Assembly (NCBI RefSeq): GCF_000750635.1 | Contig: NZ_CCDM010000001.1 | Location: 682,001-746,000, forward strand | Direction of reading: 5' to 3' | DNA length: 64,000 bases | From: Oceanobacillus jeddahensis | Lineage (GTDB): Bacteria; Bacillota; Bacilli; Bacillales; Amphibacillaceae | Part shown: positions 18,367 through 27,796 of the stretch, piece by piece | Position numbering within the stretch: position 1 is the first letter of the stretch | Layout of the letters: each line of letters opens with the position of its first letter | Program-made: the position numbers and the translations under genes | Notes under the pieces: model-generated | Told to the model about the DNA's origin: nothing | Database searches by the model: none | Seen by the model: only the letters and a program-made list of their open reading frames with translations

Positions 18367-19605
18367 ATGGTTCAAGCGAAATTACAGGAAAAATATGCAG
18401 AATTAACATTGAAAACAGGGGTTAACTTACAAAAAGGGCAGGCAGTTATGATTAATGCACCAATCGAAGGGGCAGAATTTACACGGATTGTAGCCCGTAA
18501 AGCATATGAAATGGGCGCAAAGGATGTTCATATTAATTGGGTGGACGATGAGCTTACCTTGTTAAAGTACGAGAATGCACCAGATGAGGTGATTGCACAT
18601 TATCCAGAATGGAAAGTAAAATTACATGATACCTTTGCAGAGGACGGAGCAGCAGTAGTAAATATTCGTTCCACAAACCCGGATTTATTAAAAGATATTG
18701 ACCCATCCCGTGTTGCAAAAGCGAATAAAGCGGCTGCAGAAGCAATGGTGAATTTCCGTAAATATACGATGAATGATCGTATTCCTTGGACCATTATTTC
18801 CATTCCTTCAAAGGATTGGGCGAAGAAAATCTTTCCGGATCAGTCAGCAGAAGACGCTGTTGCCAGCCTATGGGAGGAGATTTTGAAAATTGTCCGAGTT
18901 GATCAGGATGATCCAGTTGCAGCATGGGATGAACATAATGAAACATTGAGAACAGCCAGAAAGGTTTTAAATAAGAAAAGCTATCAAAAGTTGATTTTTA
19001 AAGCTCCGGGTACAGACTTAGAAATGGAATTACCAGAAGGACATATTTGGAAAGGCGGTTCGGCAAAAGCGGAAACAGGTGTTACCTTTAATCCGAATAT
19101 GCCGACAGAAGAGGTTTTTTCCGTGCCGCATAAATACGGTATTAATGGTACCGTATCCAGTACAAAACCATTAAACTATGGCGGAAGTTTAATCGATAAC
19201 TTCTCCTTAACTTTTAAGGATGGAAAAGTAGTTGATTTTCAGGCGGAGCAGGGAGAAGAAGTATTAAAGCATTTACTCGATTCCGATGAAGGTGCCCGCC
19301 GTCTTGGAGAAATTGCGCTGGTACCGGATGAATCTCCAATTTCGCAGTCCGGACTAATTTTCTACAACACATTATTTGATGAAAATGCATCCTGCCATAT
19401 TGCACTGGGGAAAGCTTATCCAACGAATCTGGAAGGCGGAGCAGCGATGGATTTAGAGGAATTAGACAAGCATGGTGTGAACGATAGCCTGGTCCATGTT
19501 GATTTTATGATTGGATCAGACAAAATGGATATTGACGGGATTACTGCAGATGGCAAATCAGAGCCTGTTTTCCGTAACGGGACATGGGCGCTGGATATGA
19601 AGTAA
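18367..19605 (+). CDS. ampS: M29-family aminopeptidase
   Basis: A 412-residue cytoplasmic metallo-aminopeptidase of family M29 (AmpS/PepS/AmpT). N-terminal substrate region GVNLQKGQAVMINAPIEG; metal-ligand regions include GHIWKGGSAKAETGVTFNPNMPTEEVF (Glu residues) and HIALGKAYP (His near 345). It removes N-terminal residues during peptide turnover. The ribosome site is GGAGG 8 bases before ATG. It is followed by a terminator. Confidence 0.93.
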   Translation: MVQAKLQEKYAELTLKTGVNLQKGQAVMINAPIEGAEFTRIVARKAYEMGAKDVHINWVDDELTLLKYENAPDEVIAHYPEWKVKLHDTFAEDGAAVVNIRSTNPDLLKDIDPSRVAKANKAAAEAMVNFRKYTMNDRIPWTIISIPSKDWAKKIFPDQSAEDAVASLWEEILKIVRVDQDDPVAAWDEHNETLRTARKVLNKKSYQKLIFKAPGTDLEMELPEGHIWKGGSAKAETGVTFNPNMPTEEVFSVPHKYGINGTVSSTKPLNYGGSLIDNFSLTFKDGKVVDFQAEQGEEVLKHLLDSDEGARRLGEIALVPDESPISQSGLIFYNTLFDENASCHIALGKAYPTNLEGGAAMDLEELDKHGVNDSLVHVDFMIGSDKMDIDGITADGKSEPVFRNGTWALDMK

Positions 19606-19619
19606 GGAAAGATCATATG

Positions 19620-19659
19620 CAAAAACGGCAACAAGATCAACTGCTTCTTGTTGCCGTTT
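19620..19659. terminator. terminator between convergent ampS and recQ
   Basis: Arms AAACGGCAACAAGA / TCTTGTTGCCGTTT. The T run (TTTTT) is on the minus strand, so it mainly serves recQ; it may also stop ampS. Confidence 0.8.
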
Positions 19660-19689
19660 GAATATTTAGAGCAAGTACCTATCTTTAAA

Positions 19690-21855
19690 TTAATATGCTG
19701 ATGATCCCTCTTTAACCGCAAATTTTTCATTCTTTACAAGTACAGCTTTAATTTTCCGATACGTGTAATCTTCCGGCAAAGCCTCTTTCAGCTCCCTCAA
19801 TCCAGTTGGATCGATTTCTTCGTGCTTGGATAAAATTTCGCCCTCTTCTTCGGTATTAAAGAATAAGTTCCAATTCAGTGTATACCCTTTTTGAAAAGCT
19901 TGAAAAATATGTGATTCGATGGTCTGTTCTTTCAAATCCCGGATAGACGCAATTTCCCGGATGGTTTTTCCTTTTTGCAGGAGGTCATACGATATTTGAT
20001 AAGATGGCCGGTCATCCGCATCTTTCCCTTTTGCCGATTTTTGATAATGAATTGCTGTAGGTGCTTTGTAATCGGGATTTTCTGCTTTCCAATTCGCGAT
20101 AGCTTCCAGAAAAGCCTCTCCGTATAGGTCATATTTCTTTTGTCCTACCCCTTTTAACCGTAAGAATTCGTCTTTATCTTCCGGCAGATAACGAGCCATT
20201 TCTTTTAGTGTCATATCTGAAAATAGCACATAAGGCGGCAAATCCAGCTCTTGAGACATGGTTCTTCTTAATTGACGCAGTGTTTCAAACAGATCTGTAC
20301 TATAATCTGTTTCTTCCACACGAGGGACATCCTGAATAAACATCGTTACGTTTTCTTTTCCAGTCAGAATGTCCATTGATTTTCGGTTTAATTTTAAGGT
20401 AGGGAATTGTCCTTCCTCTGCGGATAAACATTCTTCAGCAAGGAGAAAATGAATTCGCTCTGTAATTTCTTTCTCCGTATATTTGGATAAAATACCGTAA
20501 GTAGATAGTTTTGATAAGCCAAACTGAATCAGCTTTTTATCCTTCGAGCCTTTTAATACTTTCGCGGTCATAGACGTGCCAAAGCGTTCACGCATGCGCT
20601 TCACACAGGATAAAATCATTTGCGCTTCTTCCGTAATATCCTCTAATTCTCCCTGCTTCAGGCAATTGCTGCAGCGTCCGCAGGAAACAGAAGCGGAAAC
20701 AGAACCCATCTGAAAGTAGTTTAAAATATAACTGTTTAAGCAGTTCTGTGTACGGCAATAGTTCACCATTTTATTCAACTTTTGATATTCCCGCTGCATT
20801 CCCTCTTCATCCAAATCTGATTTCTCAATTAGAAATTTTTGAGTATGAATATCTTGAGGAGAAAATAGCAACACACAATTGCTCGACTCGCCATCACGTC
20901 CAGCTCTTCCAGCTTCCTGATAATACGATTCCATGTTCATCGGGATAGCATAGTGGATAATAAAGCGGACATTGGATTTATCAATTCCCATTCCGAATGC
21001 CGTAGTGGCCACCATTAACTCTGTCTGGTCAAAAATAAATGCCGTTTGTGCAGTTTGCCGTTCTTGTTCAGATAATCCGCCATGGTATTTGGAAACAGCA
21101 TAACCTTTCTCTTTTAGGACATCATAGACATGTTCGACCTGTTTTCTCGTAGCTGCATAAATAATGCCAACTTCTCCCTGATGTTTTTTTAAATAAGAAA
21201 AAATGTAGTCTATTTTATTTACTCCTTTTTCGATAAAAAAGGAAAGATTTTTCCTCTCAAAGCCAGTATGCACCGTGTTTTCAGGAGCAATATGTAAAAG
21301 AGTTTGAATATCTTCAATCACTTCAGGTGTAGCGGTAGCCGTAAGTCCCATAATAATTGGATTGCCGCCAATCTCCTGAAGAATAGGGACGATGGAACGG
21401 TAGCTTGGACGAAAATCATGTCCCCATTGAGAAATACAATGTGCTTCGTCAAAGGCAATCAGGGAAATATTCGTATTTTGCAGGGCATGAATAAATGATC
21501 CAGATTCAAAACGCTCTGGAGCAACATAAACAAATTGATATCGATTTTGCTGCATTGCCATTAAACGCTGATGCTGTTCACCAGCAGAAATAGAGCTGTT
21601 AATATAGGTTGCTGCTGCGCCCAAAGCATGTAGACCGTCGACTTGGTCCTTCATCAGCGAAATGAGTGGAGAAATGATAATTGCCGTCCCATTCATCGCA
21701 AGCCCTGGTACCTGGTAACAGAGTGATTTTCCGCCGCCCGTCGGCATCACAGCAAGCACGTTGTTACCTTGGTCAATCGTATCAATAACTTCAGCTTGTC
21801 CAGGCCGGAAACTGGAGTAACCAAAGTAATTCTGTAAAATATTTAAATGCTTTTC
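19690..21855 (-). CDS. recQ: ATP-dependent DNA helicase RecQ
   Basis: A 721-residue 3'-5' DNA helicase for recombinational repair. The order is: DEAD/DEAH helicase core (Walker A PTGGGKSLC, Lys44; DEAHCISQWGHDFR near 140), second core domain with GRAGRDG, the zinc-binding cysteines (CRTQNC and CGRCSNC), the RQC winged helix, an HRDC domain near 510-590, and a C-terminal HTH_40 domain (KGKTIREIASIRDLKEQTIE). The start is Met at 21855 behind GGGAGA; a longer open frame upstream runs through repeat family A (SPSPSPSG-like sequence) and is not real coding. Confidence 0.93.
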   Translation of the reverse strand, partial: EKHLNILQNYFGYSSFRPGQAEVIDTIDQGNNVLAVMPTGGGKSLCYQVPGLAMNGTAIIISPLISLMKDQVDGLHALGAAATYINSSISAGEQHQRLMAMQQNRYQFVYVAPERFESGSFIHALQNTNISLIAFDEAHCISQWGHDFRPSYRSIVPILQEIGGNPIIMGLTATATPEVIEDIQTLLHIAPENTVHTGFERKNLSFFIEKGVNKIDYIFSYLKKHQGEVGIIYAATRKQVEHVYDVLKEKGYAVSKYHGGLSEQERQTAQTAFIFDQTELMVATTAFGMGIDKSNVRFIIHYAIPMNMESYYQEAGRAGRDGESSNCVLLFSPQDIHTQKFLIEKSDLDEEGMQREYQKLNKMVNYCRTQNCLNSYILNYFQMGSVSASVSCGRCSNCLKQGELEDITEEAQMILSCVKRMRERFGTSMTAKVLKGSKDKKLIQFGLSKLSTYGILSKYTEKEITERIHFLLAEECLSAEEGQFPTLKLNRKSMDILTGKENVTMFIQDVPRVEETDYSTDLFETLRQLRRTMSQELDLPPYVLFSDMTLKEMARYLPEDKDEFLRLKGVGQKKYDLYGEAFLEAIANWKAENPDYKAPTAIHYQKSAKGKDADDRPSYQISYDLLQKGKTIREIASIRDLKEQTIESHIFQAFQKGYTLNWNLFFNTEEEGEILSKHEEIDPTGLRELKEALPEDYTYRKIKAVLVKNEKFAVKEGSSAY

Positions 21856-21889
21856 CATAGATAAATCTCCCTTATTGAGGTTGGTTGAG

Positions 21890-21985
21890 GAGGCGAATAT
21901 ACGCTCCATCATACCGCTGGGGCTGGGACTGGGGCTGCCATTGCTCGCCCCACCGAAAACCATTGCGATTACTCGCCCCATTAAA
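21890..21985 (-). repeat. dispersed repeat family A, upstream of recQ
   Basis: Reverse complement reads ATGGGGCGAGTAATCGCAAT, GGTGGGGCGAGCAATGGCAG, CCCCAGTCCCAGCCCCAG, matching the central part of 15471-15600. Because it lacks stops, it extends the recQ frame artificially. Confidence 0.75.
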
Positions 21986-22269
21986 ACTGCTGTAGCATGA
22001 ATTGCTGATATATAAAAGAATAGCTTGAGTGAATTATTTTGAATATATATACGCAGAATGATGACATTATTATTATACCTTCTATCCTAGAACGTTTCAT
22101 CCGGAAAGTAAAGTAAGGAAAAAGGGGAAACCATAGCTGTAAATGCTGTCAAAGAGCAAATATACCATAGAGGAATGTTAAATTTTCACTGGACAACGTC
22201 ATATGAATTTACATTTCCCTGTTACATCTTTAAAATATGCTATATCTTTTTTGAAAAGGAGGAGGATAT

Positions 22270-24096
22270 ATGGTTCCTTCTTTACTATTTGAATTAATGT
22301 TGATTGGCTTATTAGGTGTCGCTTCCCAATGGGTTGCCTGGCGCTTTCGTATGCCGGCTATCGTTGTGATGGCGGCTACTGGACTAATTATTGGTCCTGT
22401 TTTCGGATTAATTAACCCAGAACAGGATTTTGGGGACTTGTATAGTCCACTTATCTCTGTTGCTGTAGCAATTATATTATTTGAAGGAAGTTTAAACTTA
22501 AGCTTTAAAGAACTGCGTGGAATTGGAAAGCCTGTCTTCCGTATTTCTACAGTAGGTGCATTTATTGCCTGGATTTTAGGATCATTAACCGCTCATTATA
22601 TTGCTGGATTATCCTGGGCAGTCGCCTTTGTGATTGGCGGTTTATTTGTAGTGACCGGCCCGACAGTGATTATGCCGCTTTTACGTCAGGCGAAGTTAAA
22701 AGCACGTCCAGCAAAGGTTTTGAAATGGGAAGGCATTATTGTTGATCCAATAGGAGCATTACTTGCTGTTTTTGCTTTTGAAATCATTACATTTATTACC
22801 GCATCTAATCCAGAAGCAAGTCAGATTCTATTATTCTTTGCAGGCTCCCTATTTGCTGTCTTTTTAGGCTGGATATTAGGGCGCGGACTTGGCTGGATGT
22901 TCGAAATGGGGCATGTGCCTGAATTCCTGAAATCTCCGACAGTTGTTGTGGTTGTCTTATTCTGTTTTACAATTGCAGATGTCATTATGCACGAGACAGG
23001 TCTTTTATCTGTAACAGCGATGGGGATTACCTTGGCAAATATGGGGATTAGTTCTGTATCGGATATGCGTCACTTCAAGGAAAATATTTCAGTATTGTTG
23101 ATTTCCACTATTTTTATTATGCTGACAGCTTCCCTTGATGTGGCAACGATAATGCAGATTTTCAATCCTCATATTATTGGGTACGTTTTATTGATGATGT
23201 TTGCTGTCCGTCCATTATCCATTTTCTTATCAACGATTGGAACAGGACTTAGTCTCAATGAAAAAGTGCTGATTGGCTGGATTGCACCGCGAGGAATTGT
23301 AGCATTAACAGTTTCTGGTTATTTTGCCGGGGTGTTAACAGAAGCAGGCTATGAGGATGCCTCTATTTTAACGGCATTAACGTTTGCGCTGGTTATTTTT
23401 ACCGTTATTGCACATGGATTTTCTATTGGTTGGCTATCTAAAAAACTGAACCTGTCTAATAAAGGAAATCCAGGAGCACTTATCGTCGGTAGTAATCCAT
23501 TTACCATTCAATTAGCAAAAACATTAAAAGAGGCGAATTACCCGTCTATTCTTGTCGACTCTTCGTGGGAAAATCTCTCATTGGCAAGAAAAGAAGGGTT
23601 GGAATTTTATCATGGAAGTATGCTGTCGGAACAGACGGAGCATCATCTTGATACGATCCCATATGAGTATTTATTAACGCTGACGCATGATAAGTCCTAT
23701 AACTCATTACTCTGTACAACATTTCTTCCTGAATACGGAAGAACTAACGTATTTAAAGTTAGTCCATATACCACATTTAAGGATAATGGATATTCAACAG
23801 GTATCGTTTCACAGGTAGGTGGCCGTATTTTATTTAATAAAAAGTTCTCCTTAGAGGATCTGATTGAGAAAGTGGAGAATGGCTTTACGGTCAGGCAGAC
23901 AACACTCACGGATAAATTTACCTTTAAAAACTATAAAGAATCAAAGGACCCGGAAACAGTGTATTTATTTTTAATTAAGCCTTCCGGACAGCTGAAGTTT
24001 TTCTCTGAAGAAATGCGTACAGTACCCGCATCTGGAGATAAAATTGTTAGTTTAACGAAAGGTAAAGAAGCAGAGGAAGGGAATTCTGGACAATAG
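22270..24096 (+). CDS. NhaP-type (CPA1) Na+/H+ antiporter with TrkA-N-like domain
   Basis: A 608-residue protein: about 12 membrane helices (residues 1-395), then a cytoplasmic nucleotide-binding TrkA-N-like domain (GALIVGSNPFTIQLAKTL, near residues 400-420) and a small C-terminal domain resembling RCK/TrkA-C. Core features include VTGPTVIMPLLRQAKL and the ion-site region DPIGALLAVFAFE, plus WIAPRGIVALTVSGYF. It should exchange Na+ or K+ for protons, under control of its soluble domain. The ribosome site is AAAGGAGGAGG. It fits a salt-tolerant host. Confidence 0.87.
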   Translation: MVPSLLFELMLIGLLGVASQWVAWRFRMPAIVVMAATGLIIGPVFGLINPEQDFGDLYSPLISVAVAIILFEGSLNLSFKELRGIGKPVFRISTVGAFIAWILGSLTAHYIAGLSWAVAFVIGGLFVVTGPTVIMPLLRQAKLKARPAKVLKWEGIIVDPIGALLAVFAFEIITFITASNPEASQILLFFAGSLFAVFLGWILGRGLGWMFEMGHVPEFLKSPTVVVVVLFCFTIADVIMHETGLLSVTAMGITLANMGISSVSDMRHFKENISVLLISTIFIMLTASLDVATIMQIFNPHIIGYVLLMMFAVRPLSIFLSTIGTGLSLNEKVLIGWIAPRGIVALTVSGYFAGVLTEAGYEDASILTALTFALVIFTVIAHGFSIGWLSKKLNLSNKGNPGALIVGSNPFTIQLAKTLKEANYPSILVDSSWENLSLARKEGLEFYHGSMLSEQTEHHLDTIPYEYLLTLTHDKSYNSLLCTTFLPEYGRTNVFKVSPYTTFKDNGYSTGIVSQVGGRILFNKKFSLEDLIEKVENGFTVRQTTLTDKFTFKNYKESKDPETVYLFLIKPSGQLKFFSEEMRTVPASGDKIVSLTKGKEAEEGNSGQ

Positions 24097-24105
24097 TATA
24101 ATTAT

Positions 24106-24145
24106 AAAAAACTGGCTCAGCATCATCAAATGCGAGCCAGTTTTT
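24106..24145. terminator. bidirectional terminator
   Basis: Arms AAAAAACTGGCTC / GAGCCAGTTTTT with T runs on both strands, between the antiporter gene and convergent SE1561-type gene. Confidence 0.9.
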
Positions 24146-24149
24146 ATGA

Positions 24150-24332
24150 TTAATTATATTGTTCCAGTTCTTTTCTTACCTCGGCAATTTCTCTTTCTAA
24201 ACGGATCAACTGCTCTTCAGCAGAGGAGACACGCCCTTTAACGAACTCGAGTTTGTCTAAATCTCCTTGAATACGGGTGTAATCAGACTTTAATTCATCT
24301 AATTTCTGTTCCAGTTCTGTTTTTGTTGCCAA
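24150..24332 (-). CDS. SE1561 family small coiled-coil protein
   Basis: A 60-residue protein with heptad leucine/isoleucine spacing throughout (LEQKLDELKSDYTRIQGDLD, then RLEREIAEVRKELEQ), a parallel coiled coil. It matches the SE1561 family of small Firmicute proteins of unknown function. It begins 13 bases after the AI-2E transporter gene ends and shares its operon. AGGAGG precedes the start. Confidence 0.8.
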   Translation of the reverse strand: MATKTELEQKLDELKSDYTRIQGDLDKLEFVKGRVSSAEEQLIRLEREIAEVRKELEQYN

Positions 24333-24345
24333 GAATATTCCTCCT

Positions 24346-25440
24346 CTAAATTAATGCGTCATCTTTATTTTTTCTCGATTCCACAAAGGTTTGGTAAAAG
24401 TGAATAGCGATCGTCCGGATTACTGCATACACAGGGATAGCAAATAAAATTCCTAAAAACCCAGCAATACTTCCTGCAGCGAGAATAACCGTAATAACGG
24501 TCAGTGGATGCAGATTAAGTGCTTGCCCCATCACATTTGGAGAAATAAAGACGCTTTCTAGCTGTTGTGCAACAAACATAATAATGGCTATCCATATGAT
24601 ATTCATTGGATCCTGGAACCCGGCAACCAATATAGCAGGAATAACAGCGATATAAGGTCCCAAGAACGGGATCACATTCATCATCATACCGAATAAAGCT
24701 AGTACGACAGCATATTCTAAACCGATAGCAAAATAACCGATCAATAATAAAATACCGACAGCAAAACTTACTAATAACTGTCCTTGGATAAACGAGGACA
24801 ATACGTTATCAATTTTACTTAACAGACCATGTAAATTATCTGCTTTTTTCTTGCTGAAAAATTGCAGAACAAAAGGTACAAGCCTCTCTCCATCCTTCAA
24901 CATAAAGAAAAGAAAGAATGGAACCAGGATTATGCCGGCAATAATACTTACTAGTTGTCCAATAAAGCTTCCTAAGAATCCAAAAACATTATTCAACACA
25001 CTCTCAATGTGGCCGGGGATATCATTGGCAAAATTATTTATAGCATCAATTACCTGGTCAGGTACTAAAGCAATATTCTCCTGCCAATACCCAATCCAGC
25101 CCTCGACCGTATTAACCATTCCAGGAATACTGTCCATTAAATTATCAAACTGATCACGGGCGATCGGCCAAATAAATACAATAAATAGCGTAGCAACACC
25201 GATGATAACCAAAAATACGATAATAATGGATAAAATTCGCGGCACTTTATATTTTAGCAGCAAATTCATCAACGGTCTGGTTAAATAATAAAGAATACCC
25301 GCACCGATAATTGGAAGAGCTACAGCACCAATTAATTGCAAAACAGGTGTAAAGATAAAATGCGTTATAGAGATGAGAAAAATTAATGTAAACAAACAGA
25401 TGAAAAAGATAAAAAATTGAAACCAACGTTTCTGCGTCAT
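24346..25440 (-). CDS. AI-2E family transporter
   Basis: A 364-residue membrane protein with about eight helices and the family blocks PRILSIIIVFLVIIGVATL, GFLGSFIGQLVSIIAGIIL, FFMLKDGERLVPF and the near-C-terminal SPNVMGQALNLHPLTVI. Members include TqsA (autoinducer-2 export) and halophile Na+/H+ antiporters, so function cannot be assigned from family alone. Length is normal. It is first in a two-gene operon with the SE1561 protein. Confidence 0.85.
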   Translation of the reverse strand: MTQKRWFQFFIFFICLFTLIFLISITHFIFTPVLQLIGAVALPIIGAGILYYLTRPLMNLLLKYKVPRILSIIIVFLVIIGVATLFIVFIWPIARDQFDNLMDSIPGMVNTVEGWIGYWQENIALVPDQVIDAINNFANDIPGHIESVLNNVFGFLGSFIGQLVSIIAGIILVPFFLFFMLKDGERLVPFVLQFFSKKKADNLHGLLSKIDNVLSSFIQGQLLVSFAVGILLLIGYFAIGLEYAVVLALFGMMMNVIPFLGPYIAVIPAILVAGFQDPMNIIWIAIIMFVAQQLESVFISPNVMGQALNLHPLTVITVILAAGSIAGFLGILFAIPVYAVIRTIAIHFYQTFVESRKNKDDALI

Positions 25441-25697
25441 TGAATCACACTACTTTCTTTCCAAGTTATGCTATATATTATTTTACATTAACCGAATTAA
25501 GAAAGCTATAAACATCTGCGGTGGAGTTAAGAAGATTTTCAAGCGATAAATATGAAGTTATTGTAAAAGATATTGACAAAGGTCATAAAAAAGGTTTTAA
25601 TAAAGTATACTTAATAAATGGTTAATAAAGGACATACGTAAAATTTTTTTGATGTCTGGAAGTGCCATATTTAAAAATTCAGTGAACATTTATTTCC

Positions 25698-25817
25698 TAA
25701 AGGGGAGTAGCTGTACACGTAAAGTCGTCATTACGAGATAGTAATTATCTCCGGCTTTAGGTGGCAACCAGAAAAAGTTGTTAGCGAGACCTTTACCGAT
25801 TGCAGGTAAAGGTCTAT
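25698..25817 (+). promoter_or_regulatory. yybP-ykoY manganese riboswitch with terminator
   Basis: The conserved segments AAAGGGGAGTAGC, TCGTCATTACG, CGGCTTTAGGTGGCAACC and GCGAGACCTTTACC occur in the right order. P1 pairs TAAAGG with CCTTTA. The 3' part of P1 is shared with a terminator (AGACCTTTACC 25788-25798 / GGTAAAGGTCT 25805-25815, then ATTTTTAT). Manganese binding should stop the terminator from forming and turn on the TerC-family gene. Confidence 0.95.
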
Positions 25818-25864
25818 TTTTATGGCCTTTTCTGCAAAACACATGTAGAAGAGGAGAATACATC

Positions 25865-26686
25865 ATGGGAACAGAACTACTACTGGAATATTTATGGGTC
25901 TTGCTTGTATTAGTTGCGTTAGAAGGCTTATTAGCAGCTGATAATGCACTTGTACTGGCGATTATGGTAAGGCACCTTCCTGAAAAACAAAGGAAGAGAG
26001 CTTTATTTTATGGATTAGCAGGGGCATTTGTTATGCGCTTTGCATCTTTATTTGTTATTTCGTTTCTAGTTGATTTCTGGATTGTACAGGCATTAGGAGC
26101 CGTATATCTTTTATTTATTTCAGGAAAGAATTTGTATGACAGGTTTAAAAAGAAAGAACCAGAGAAGTCAGATGCATTGGCAGAAAAGGACCAAAATGCT
26201 GGTGCATCAGAAAATCAAGAGCCTGAACAAGCATCTAAAAAGCAATTTTGGATGACAGTGGTGAAGGTAGAGTTTGCAGATTTAGCATTTGCTGTCGATT
26301 CGATTTTAGCAGCTGTTGCCTTAGCAGTAGCATTGCCTCCAACTGGCCTTGGCCATGTTGGGAGCTTGGATACCGGGCAATTTGCTGTAGTATTTGCCGG
26401 TGGTATGATTGGTTTGATTATTATGCGATTCGCTGCCAATATATTTGTAGGCCTCTTGCATAAACGGCCAACATTGGAAATTGCTGCATTTCTTATTGTA
26501 GGTTGGGTTGGAGTAAAACTGGCTGTTATGGTATTAGCAAATCCAGATTTAGGAGTGTTGCCAGAGCATTTTCCACACTCCACATTATGGAAAGCTTCTT
26601 TCTATATCATACTTGTAGGAATTGCACTAGTTGGCTGGTTCGCATCTAGTCCGAATTTAAAAAGAAATAAAGAACATTCTAGATAA
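25865..26686 (+). CDS. ykoY: TerC-family manganese exporter YkoY/MeeY
   Basis: A 273-residue membrane protein of the TerC family with about seven helices. The acidic transmembrane motifs EGLLAADNALVLAIMVRHLP (near 20-40) and VEFADLAFAVDSILAAVA (near 140-155) form the presumed metal path. In Bacillus subtilis, YkoY (MeeY) exports Mn2+ and helps metallate secreted enzymes. The manganese riboswitch directly upstream supports this. Start at 25865 follows AGGAG; the longer open frame from 25778 begins inside the riboswitch and is rejected. Confidence 0.92.
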   Translation: MGTELLLEYLWVLLVLVALEGLLAADNALVLAIMVRHLPEKQRKRALFYGLAGAFVMRFASLFVISFLVDFWIVQALGAVYLLFISGKNLYDRFKKKEPEKSDALAEKDQNAGASENQEPEQASKKQFWMTVVKVEFADLAFAVDSILAAVALAVALPPTGLGHVGSLDTGQFAVVFAGGMIGLIIMRFAANIFVGLLHKRPTLEIAAFLIVGWVGVKLAVMVLANPDLGVLPEHFPHSTLWKASFYIILVGIALVGWFASSPNLKRNKEHSR

Positions 26687-26812
26687 AGTGAACAGGATTT
26701 GGCAGGAAGAAATTCCCTTTACAGTGTAGATAAGTAATTTAGGAATAAAGTAATCAAAACCTCCATTTTTGTAACTTTGATATAAGCAGAATTATGGACA
26801 CTCTTACTATGG

Positions 26813-26905
26813 TAAGAACAACGCGCATTCGCTTGTTGTTCTTATATTTTCCTATAGTTTAACGAAAGTCGTGCTGATCTTCCCCATGGTTAAGCACGAC
26901 TTTTC
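26813..26905 (+). terminator. two tandem hairpin terminators
   Basis: Hairpin 1: TAAGAACAAC / GTTGTTCTTA with TATTTT after it (26813-26850). Hairpin 2: GAAAGTCGTGCT / AGCACGACTTTTC (26864-26905). Together they close the ykoY transcript. The remaining 26687-26986 holds no gene. Confidence 0.8.
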
Positions 26906-26986
26906 TAATTTTAAAATACGATTTTTGTAAAAAGTTTTCCCGTCCGTCATAATAAGGAGAGAAGAAAAAAGCAAGGAGTGATTTGC

Positions 26987-27436
26987 ATGACATTACACCA
27001 CTTTCATTTAAAAGGAGAATGGCAAGGCGGGCGTAACAGTGAAGGTTATATAGATGCTGGGGAGTTACAAACGAAAATATCTATTCCACCCGAAATGGAT
27101 GGACCTGGTGTCGGTACAAATCCAGATGAAATGCTACTGGGAGCAGCTGCAACATGCTATATTATTTCGTTGGCGGCTATGTTGGAACGTGCAGAAATTC
27201 CAGTTGATACAACGAGTATAACTTCCGAGGGAATGGTAGATGTTACAAACGGTATTTTCACGTACGAAAAAATCATCCATCGTCCCAATATAACCTTGAA
27301 AAAAGAGGTAACAGAGCAGCAAACGCGCTTAACCAATAAACTTATTGAAAAAGCGGAGAAAACATGTATGATTTCAAGAGCAATTAAAGGAAATGTGCAA
27401 TTAGAACTGAAGCCAATTGTACAAATAAAAGAATAA
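26987..27436 (+). CDS. OsmC family protein (SACOL1771-type)
   Basis: A 149-residue OsmC/Ohr-fold protein. The two redox cysteines stand in the expected places, AAATCYIISL (near residue 51) and KTCMISRAIKGN (near residue 128). The family reduces organic hydroperoxides. The layout (TNPDEMLLGAAATCY, ITSEGMVDV) is that of the SACOL1771 group of Bacillales. The ATG at 26987 is chosen because AGGAG lies 8 bases upstream; the in-frame GTG at 26978 overlaps that site. Confidence 0.87.
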   Translation: MTLHHFHLKGEWQGGRNSEGYIDAGELQTKISIPPEMDGPGVGTNPDEMLLGAAATCYIISLAAMLERAEIPVDTTSITSEGMVDVTNGIFTYEKIIHRPNITLKKEVTEQQTRLTNKLIEKAEKTCMISRAIKGNVQLELKPIVQIKE

Positions 27437-27796
27437 GGATGAATAGCAGTTATATAAACAAGGGGAGCCATGCTCAAATTGACGTCATATGACTTTTTAA
27501 TGGCGAATTATTTAATTATGTTACATTTTTTCGACTCACTAACAAATTGATTACAAAACGATAAAAATTAGTCTTTTTGGGAGATTTTTTAAATAGAAGT
27601 GGGTAAAGTAGTATATGCAGCATAAAAATAAAGCTTGATTTAGTGCGTTTGATTTCACGTCACTCATTCAAGCCAATGTTAATTAGGAGATGTAGAATTC
27701 ATTTTCCTACACACATAACTAACGTTTTTATATACAGAAGGAAAATGACAGACATTCATGCTGCGAAAAAATGTATACAGATAAGAGGGATGAGTT
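27437..27796. other. 360-base gap without a visible gene
   Basis: AT-rich sequence between the OsmC gene and the acyltransferase gene. No hairpin terminator with a T run, known riboswitch core or reading frame with a ribosome site was recognised. Confidence 0.4.

Noticed and set aside
21856-21981. 42-residue N-terminal extension of RecQ
   Set aside because: It is repeat family A read in frame; a ribosome site precedes the Met at 21855.
25778-25864. N-terminal extension of ykoY
   Set aside because: It runs through the terminator stem of the manganese riboswitch; the ATG at 25865 has AGGAG.
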